Below are positions 6,649 to 9,193 of a stretch of 9,193 nt of DNA, piece after piece (position 1 is the first letter of the stretch; every line of letters starts with the position of its first letter). A program made the translations under genes and the position numbers. The stretch comes from Methylococcaceae bacterium UBA7658 (GTDB lineage Bacteria; Pseudomonadota; Gammaproteobacteria; Methylococcales; Methylomonadaceae), in the NCBI GenBank assembly GCA_002483425.1, contig DLHW01000030.1:4469-13661 (forward strand), written 5' to 3'. The notes beneath the pieces were generated by a model. The model searched no databases. It was not told where the DNA came from and worked only from the letters and a program-made list of their open reading frames with translations.

Positions 6649-6809
6649 ACAATGCCAGGAAAGCATTGTCTTTTCAATCGTAGCAGGATTGAAAAGCAAC
6701 ATAAATGGGTAACAACGAGATTAAATACCCACGCTGATAGGTTATAGGAAGCACTCATCAGCAATTTTTATTTTTACTACTGATGACCGTTAATAAATAA
6801 CGGCAGGAG
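6649..6809 (+). promoter_or_regulatory. Structured 5' leader of gene B
   Basis: Five consecutive hairpins precede gene B. (1) ACAATGC (6649-6655) pairs with GCATTGT (6663-6669), loop CAGGAAA. (2) CTTTTCAATC (6670-6679) pairs with GATTGAAAAG (6687-6696), loop GTAGCAG. (3) TGGGTA (6706-6711) pairs with TACCCA (6726-6731). (4) GCTGAT (6733-6738) pairs with ATCAGC (6757-6762), with GGA in the loop and T-rich sequence after it. (5) CCGTTA (6787-6792) pairs with TAACGG (6798-6803), followed by AGGAG (6805-6809), seven bases before the ATG. CATCAG (6756-6761) can instead pair with CTGATG (6780-6785), which excludes hairpin 4. The order matches the gene C leader. I do not recognise a described riboswitch family. 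GGA in loops is typical of CsrA/RsmA targets. Confidence 0.65.
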
Positions 6810-6816
6810 AATTATC

Positions 6817-7353
6817 ATGAAAACATTATCTAAAAAATCAATGCTGGTTTTATCTTTATTTTTTCTTTCAGGGCACGCTTACTCCGCTAATGACGAAGTT
6901 GGAGGGTCAGGAAGCGTCACCAACAAGACAGTTTCTGACAATATGCTTTGGACCACAATAAGTAGTGTGAACCATACGGTAAATGGAGGTGCAGGTACCA
7001 ATGATTGTATGGTTGTTGCTAGTGCAGACGTTGATAACCCAAGTCCAAGCACTGGAAAACAATATCTCTTTACGATTAGTCGAAACACCACTAACCCAAT
7101 TGAGAACACGAGGGCTGAAAGAACACTTGAGTTTGTTGATAACAGTGGAGTGGACGATCCCAACATTAAGCCAGTTAGCACAAATGAGGTTTTTACTGGA
7201 TTGACTTCCACTAATGGCGTAGCGGGGACCAATTTGCATACTTTTTATTTACTAGGAAAAAAGAAATTAGAGCAACCTGACGGAACAAATACTGCGCCTG
7301 ACTTATCTGTTTTGGATTATACGATATCTACCGTCTGTGTAGATAGGGATTAA
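6817..7353 (+). CDS. Small exported protein B (two-cysteine, unknown function)
   Basis: This 178-residue protein has a clear Sec signal peptide: lysines at 2, 6 and 7, hydrophobic core at about 8-20, and likely cleavage at AYS|AN after residue 23. The mature part of about 155 residues is rich in Asn, Thr, Ser and Val, as in all-beta extracellular domains. Its only cysteines are C64 (NDCMVVASA) and C174, four residues from the C-terminal end, so one disulfide could join the two ends of the domain. The start codon has an excellent ribosome binding site (AGGAG, seven-base spacing) beside a hairpin. I do not recognise the family; a C1q-like or Ig-like sandwich is only an impression. There is no membrane anchor or sorting signal. 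It lies downstream of the divergent response regulator and may be its target. Confidence 0.87.
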   Translation: MKTLSKKSMLVLSLFFLSGHAYSANDEVGGSGSVTNKTVSDNMLWTTISSVNHTVNGGAGTNDCMVVASADVDNPSPSTGKQYLFTISRNTTNPIENTRAERTLEFVDNSGVDDPNIKPVSTNEVFTGLTSTNGVAGTNLHTFYLLGKKKLEQPDGTNTAPDLSVLDYTISTVCVDRD

Positions 7354-7516
7354 TTGTTAAATATCAAGAGAATGACTCCATATTCCGTCTCAAACTTTTT
7401 GAATCCATCTCTGATTTAAAACCATACCGGAATTCTTGAGGGTTAAATACAGCTTAGGTTGTAAAGGTCGCTCCCCCTTTAAAAAAATACGCTCAGAGGG
7501 TGGGTAGATAGGAAAA

Positions 7517-7559
7517 TTAGCAGACTACCGGTAATGCAATATCTCCGGCAGTCTGCTAA
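7517..7559. repeat. Strong 10-bp inverted repeat between genes B and C
   Basis: TTAGCAGACT (7517-7526) pairs perfectly with AGTCTGCTAA (7550-7559), and the interior CCGG (7528-7531) can pair with CCGG (7545-7548). It lies 163 bp after the gene B stop and just ahead of the gene C leader hairpins. No T-run follows on the plus strand; on the minus strand ATTTTCC follows. It could stabilise or process the gene B mRNA end, or be the first element of the gene C leader. Confidence 0.55.
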
Positions 7560-7560
7560 A

Positions 7561-7731
7561 GATACCTGGAAGGTATCGGCGTTTTTTAATCGTAACAGGA
7601 TTGAAAAACAACATCATCAGACAGCAACGTAGCAGGTTGACTGTCCGAGCTGATGAGTAAAGGAATTTCTCGTCAGCACTTTATTTATATTTATTACCAC
7701 TGATGACCGTTAGTTTTGTTAACGGCAGGAG
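7561..7731 (+). promoter_or_regulatory. Structured 5' leader of gene C
   Basis: The hairpin series parallels the gene B leader. (1) GATACCT (7561-7567) pairs with AGGTATC (7571-7577) around GGA. (2) GTTTTTTAATC (7581-7591) pairs with GATTGAAAAAC (7599-7609), with one G-T wobble and loop GTAACAG. (3) GACAGCAAC (7620-7628) pairs with GTTG-A-CTGTC (7636-7645), with one bulge and loop GTAGCAG. (4) GCTGATGAG (7649-7657) pairs with CTCGTCAGC (7669-7677), with one wobble and GGA in the loop. (5) CCGTTA (7707-7712) pairs with TAACGG (7720-7725), followed by AGGAG (7727-7731), nine bases before the ATG. CATCAG (7615-7620), CTGATG (7650-7655), CGTCAG (7671-7676) and CTGATG (7700-7705) can pair in alternative combinations, as in a conformational switch. 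Stem bases differ from leader B while pairing is kept. No promoter could be placed; co-transcription with gene B is possible. Confidence 0.65.
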
Positions 7732-7740
7732 AATCATAGC

Positions 7741-8151
7741 ATGAACACCAAAACTCTAAAAACATTAGCTTCCGTAGTTTTCATTGCGGCCGGGATGGGC
7801 GTTGCTACGTCGGCGCAATCCGCAGTACCCAAAGTAGAAGCCGTAGGGAGACCAGCAATTACTAGCTGCCCAACGTCAACCACCACGAATGTCTACCATT
7901 CCGATAAGATCGTCTTTATGATCGGGGAAGGCAGTTTACAACCGCTAATTGCAGCCGACTTTGCCGCATTGAATTCTATGCCGCGTTTGACCGAGTTGGA
8001 TATAAAGATTAGGGATAATCCTTCAGCTGTCGCCGACCTGAAAGCAAAGCTGCTGTTCTTCCTTGGAGCCGCCAACACGGCTGCAAATCGCGCTCTCATC
8101 AAGATTACCGATGTTGAGTATGCAACGGCGGTTTGTCCAAAAGCGCCTTAA
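7741..8151 (+). CDS. Small exported protein C (two-cysteine, unknown function)
   Basis: This 136-residue protein has a Sec signal peptide (K4, K7, hydrophobic core at about 9-22, cleavage probably at AQSA|VPK after residue 28). The mature part is about 108 residues. Its C-terminal half (about 70-125) is rich in Leu, Ala and charged residues and looks helical, unlike the beta-like proteins A and B. The only cysteines are C43 and C132, again near both ends of the mature domain and able to form one disulfide. The ATG has AGGAG nine bases upstream, next to a hairpin. I do not recognise the family. It has no anchor, PEP-CTERM or LPXTG. The shared leader ties it to gene B and more loosely to gene A, so common regulation is likely even though the proteins look unrelated. 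Confidence 0.85.
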   Translation: MNTKTLKTLASVVFIAAGMGVATSAQSAVPKVEAVGRPAITSCPTSTTTNVYHSDKIVFMIGEGSLQPLIAADFAALNSMPRLTELDIKIRDNPSAVADLKAKLLFFLGAANTAANRALIKITDVEYATAVCPKAP

Positions 8152-8188
8152 GTACACTTGTTTAATCTTTTAAAAAATCCAAAGAAGA

Positions 8189-8246
8189 GTAATTAAGTTC
8201 CGGTAGGGTACGATGTTTGTACCCTACTCAGACTTTCCTTAATTAC
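8189..8246. repeat. Nested long inverted repeat between convergent genes
   Basis: The outer arms GTAATTAAG (8189-8197) and CTTAATTAC (8238-8246) and the inner arms GTAGGGTAC (8203-8211) and GTACCCTAC (8219-8227) are all perfect, with a 7-base loop between the inner arms. It lies 37 bp after the gene C stop and about 190 bp from the stop of the convergent FG-GAP gene. Without a T-run it is not a standard terminator, but as an 18-bp interrupted stem it could block transcription from either side or protect mRNA ends. The other sequence in 8152-8433 shows no gene. Confidence 0.6.
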
Positions 8247-8433
8247 AGCACTGTAAAAATTTATAACCCGATGCAAGCCGATGAGTGGACCCACCGCCAA
8301 CTTATGGTGCTGAGTCGGGTACAAAAAATAGCTTGCTGGAATTGCGTATCGTGCAACAGAGTAAAAGTCACACCTTAAAGATCAATGGCTTTTTGTTATT
8401 GCACGGCCTTGTATTCTATCGAAAAAATGATAA

Positions 8434-9193
8434 TTAAGGCGTAATGGTATAGAAATAGACCTTGCCGCATTCTTTTCCAAGGACGCAATTATCCTCGTGC
8501 GCACCGACCAACAGCCTATTTCCGGCATCGGACAATGCGACACTGCCGCCAAAATTCCCGCCTAAATCGGTACCACCCAAACCTGCGCTCGGGCCGGTTA
8601 CGCGGCCTCGTTGTTTCCAAGCATTGCCGATCAAATCGAATAAGTAGGCGGCCCCGCAATTGCCGTTAGCACAGTCGGCAGAAGAGGTTCCAACAATAGC
8701 CCTTGTCCCGTTTGCGGATAATGCCAAAGATTCGCCGAAATAATTATAAGAGTGCGAATCGGCAGCGGTAAAAACGGACTGCAATATCAGTTTTGTGACC
8801 GCGCGTTTATACGAATAAACTGCGCCGCAATCGGTGTAATTGCCTTTACAATCCGTTGTATTGGTAGTGCTTTCCGCGCTGATCAGGGCGCGGTCGCCAA
8901 TGGCGGACAATGCTAACGCAGTACCGAAATCTTTCGTGAGCCGACTGGCAGGAAAAGTCAATGCCTGGGTTTGCGTCCACCCGGCAGGTAATGCTTTCCG
9001 TTGAAATACCCAGGTGGTGTTACCGCCTGGCGCGCCCACCAACACCCAAAGGCCGTTGCCCGATATGGCTGTCGTTGCGCCGAAATAACCGCTCCAGGCA
9101 TCGTAGCTCGTGGTATTTAAAAATCTTTTTTGTAACGCCCAACCGCTGGTGCCCCGTTCAAAAAAGTAAGCCGCTCCGCACCGGTCGTCGATG
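8434..9193 (-). CDS. FG-GAP repeat beta-propeller protein, C-terminal part
   Basis: The frame stays open to the right edge of the window, so the N-terminal part, including any signal peptide, is missing; about 253 residues are visible. They contain FG-GAP/integrin-alpha-like propeller blades with the pattern FG-x3-ALS-x2-G-x-R-x-L(I/V)-(G/S)-A, then a short loop and CG-(A/V/K)-(A/V)-Y-x-(F/Y). Clear examples are FGTALALSAIGDRALISA, FGESLALSANGTRAIVG and FGGSVALSDAGNRLLVGA. Three loops carry a cysteine pair (DCKGNYTDCG, DCANGNCG, NCVLGKECG), a fourth shows its second cysteine (DDRCG) at the edge, and one blade (GAPGGNTTWVF) lacks the pair. I see no Ca-binding D-x-D-x-D-G motif in the visible blades. 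The family is secreted or cell-surface and often mediates adhesion or protein binding; the role here is not known. The protein ends right after the last blade, without an anchor. A start at 9045 would cut a blade and is not real. Confidence 0.85.
   Translation of the reverse strand, partial: IDDRCGAAYFFERGTSGWALQKRFLNTTSYDAWSGYFGATTAISGNGLWVLVGAPGGNTTWVFQRKALPAGWTQTQALTFPASRLTKDFGTALALSAIGDRALISAESTTNTTDCKGNYTDCGAVYSYKRAVTKLILQSVFTAADSHSYNYFGESLALSANGTRAIVGTSSADCANGNCGAAYLFDLIGNAWKQRGRVTGPSAGLGGTDLGGNFGGSVALSDAGNRLLVGAHEDNCVLGKECGKVYFYTITP

Noticed and set aside
6879..7239. Minus-strand and alternative-frame open frames within gene B
   Set aside because: They lie inside a gene with a signal peptide and an excellent ribosome binding site, have no start signals of their own, and read as shadow translations.
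6600..7740. c-di-GMP (GEMM) riboswitch in the gene B and C leaders
   Set aside because: The Yfi-like neighbourhood made this attractive, but the conserved GEMM-I core segments are absent and the hairpin order does not fit.
462..8151. PEP-CTERM or LPXTG sorting signals on the small exported proteins
   Set aside because: The C termini of all three lack a PEP or LPXTG motif, a transmembrane segment and a basic tail.

Overview
The window looks like chromosomal DNA of a Gram-negative proteobacterium, most likely a gammaproteobacterium. It encodes an outer-membrane TonB-dependent receptor, a periplasmic YfiR-type protein, Sec signal peptides, and long A+T-rich spacers between moderately G+C-rich genes. 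A methanotroph-like (Methylococcales) origin is only an impression. I see no tRNA, rRNA, transposase, integrase or CRISPR array.

Layout. Positions 1-461 are a long A+T-rich leader with many hairpins, ahead of a small exported protein (gene A, 462-902). Positions 903-1374 hold a hairpin-dense, repeat-like block followed by two short inverted repeats that could be operators. Positions 1375-5448 form a tight three-gene operon on the plus strand: TonB-dependent receptor, YfiR/DUF4154 periplasmic protein, and a membrane histidine kinase with a YfiN-like (CHASE8-type) sensor region plus HAMP. A response regulator (5484-6206, minus strand) converges on the kinase gene; its sequence resembles the 'proteobacterial dedicated sortase system' regulators. 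Beyond a long divergent spacer come two more small exported proteins (gene B, 6817-7353; gene C, 7741-8151), each behind a long structured leader. The right end (8434 to beyond the edge, minus strand) is the C-terminal part of an FG-GAP beta-propeller protein.

How the parts may work together. In the known Pseudomonas Yfi system, periplasmic YfiR controls a CHASE8-HAMP-GGDEF diguanylate cyclase. Here the same periplasmic partner and sensor type appear fused to a histidine kinase, next to a TonB-dependent receptor. The likely chain is ligand or envelope state, then receptor, YfiR-like protein, kinase, response regulator. Targets are unknown. The three small secreted-protein genes that flank the system are natural candidates, because a shared 13-bp element lies about 438 bp ahead of A and B and its 10-bp core recurs at the regulator's own start.

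The most unusual feature is the set of 5' leaders. A, B and C all have a hairpin whose right arm abuts the Shine-Dalgarno sequence. B and C also share a series of hairpins with compensatory or wobble changes, a recurring GTARCAG loop, GGA triplets in or beside loops, and mutually exclusive CATCAG/CTGATG pairings. The encoded proteins are not obviously similar beyond a signal peptide and exactly two cysteines each. This suggests a conserved post-transcriptional control element (possibly a CsrA/RsmA target or a switch-type RNA) attached to different small exported proteins.
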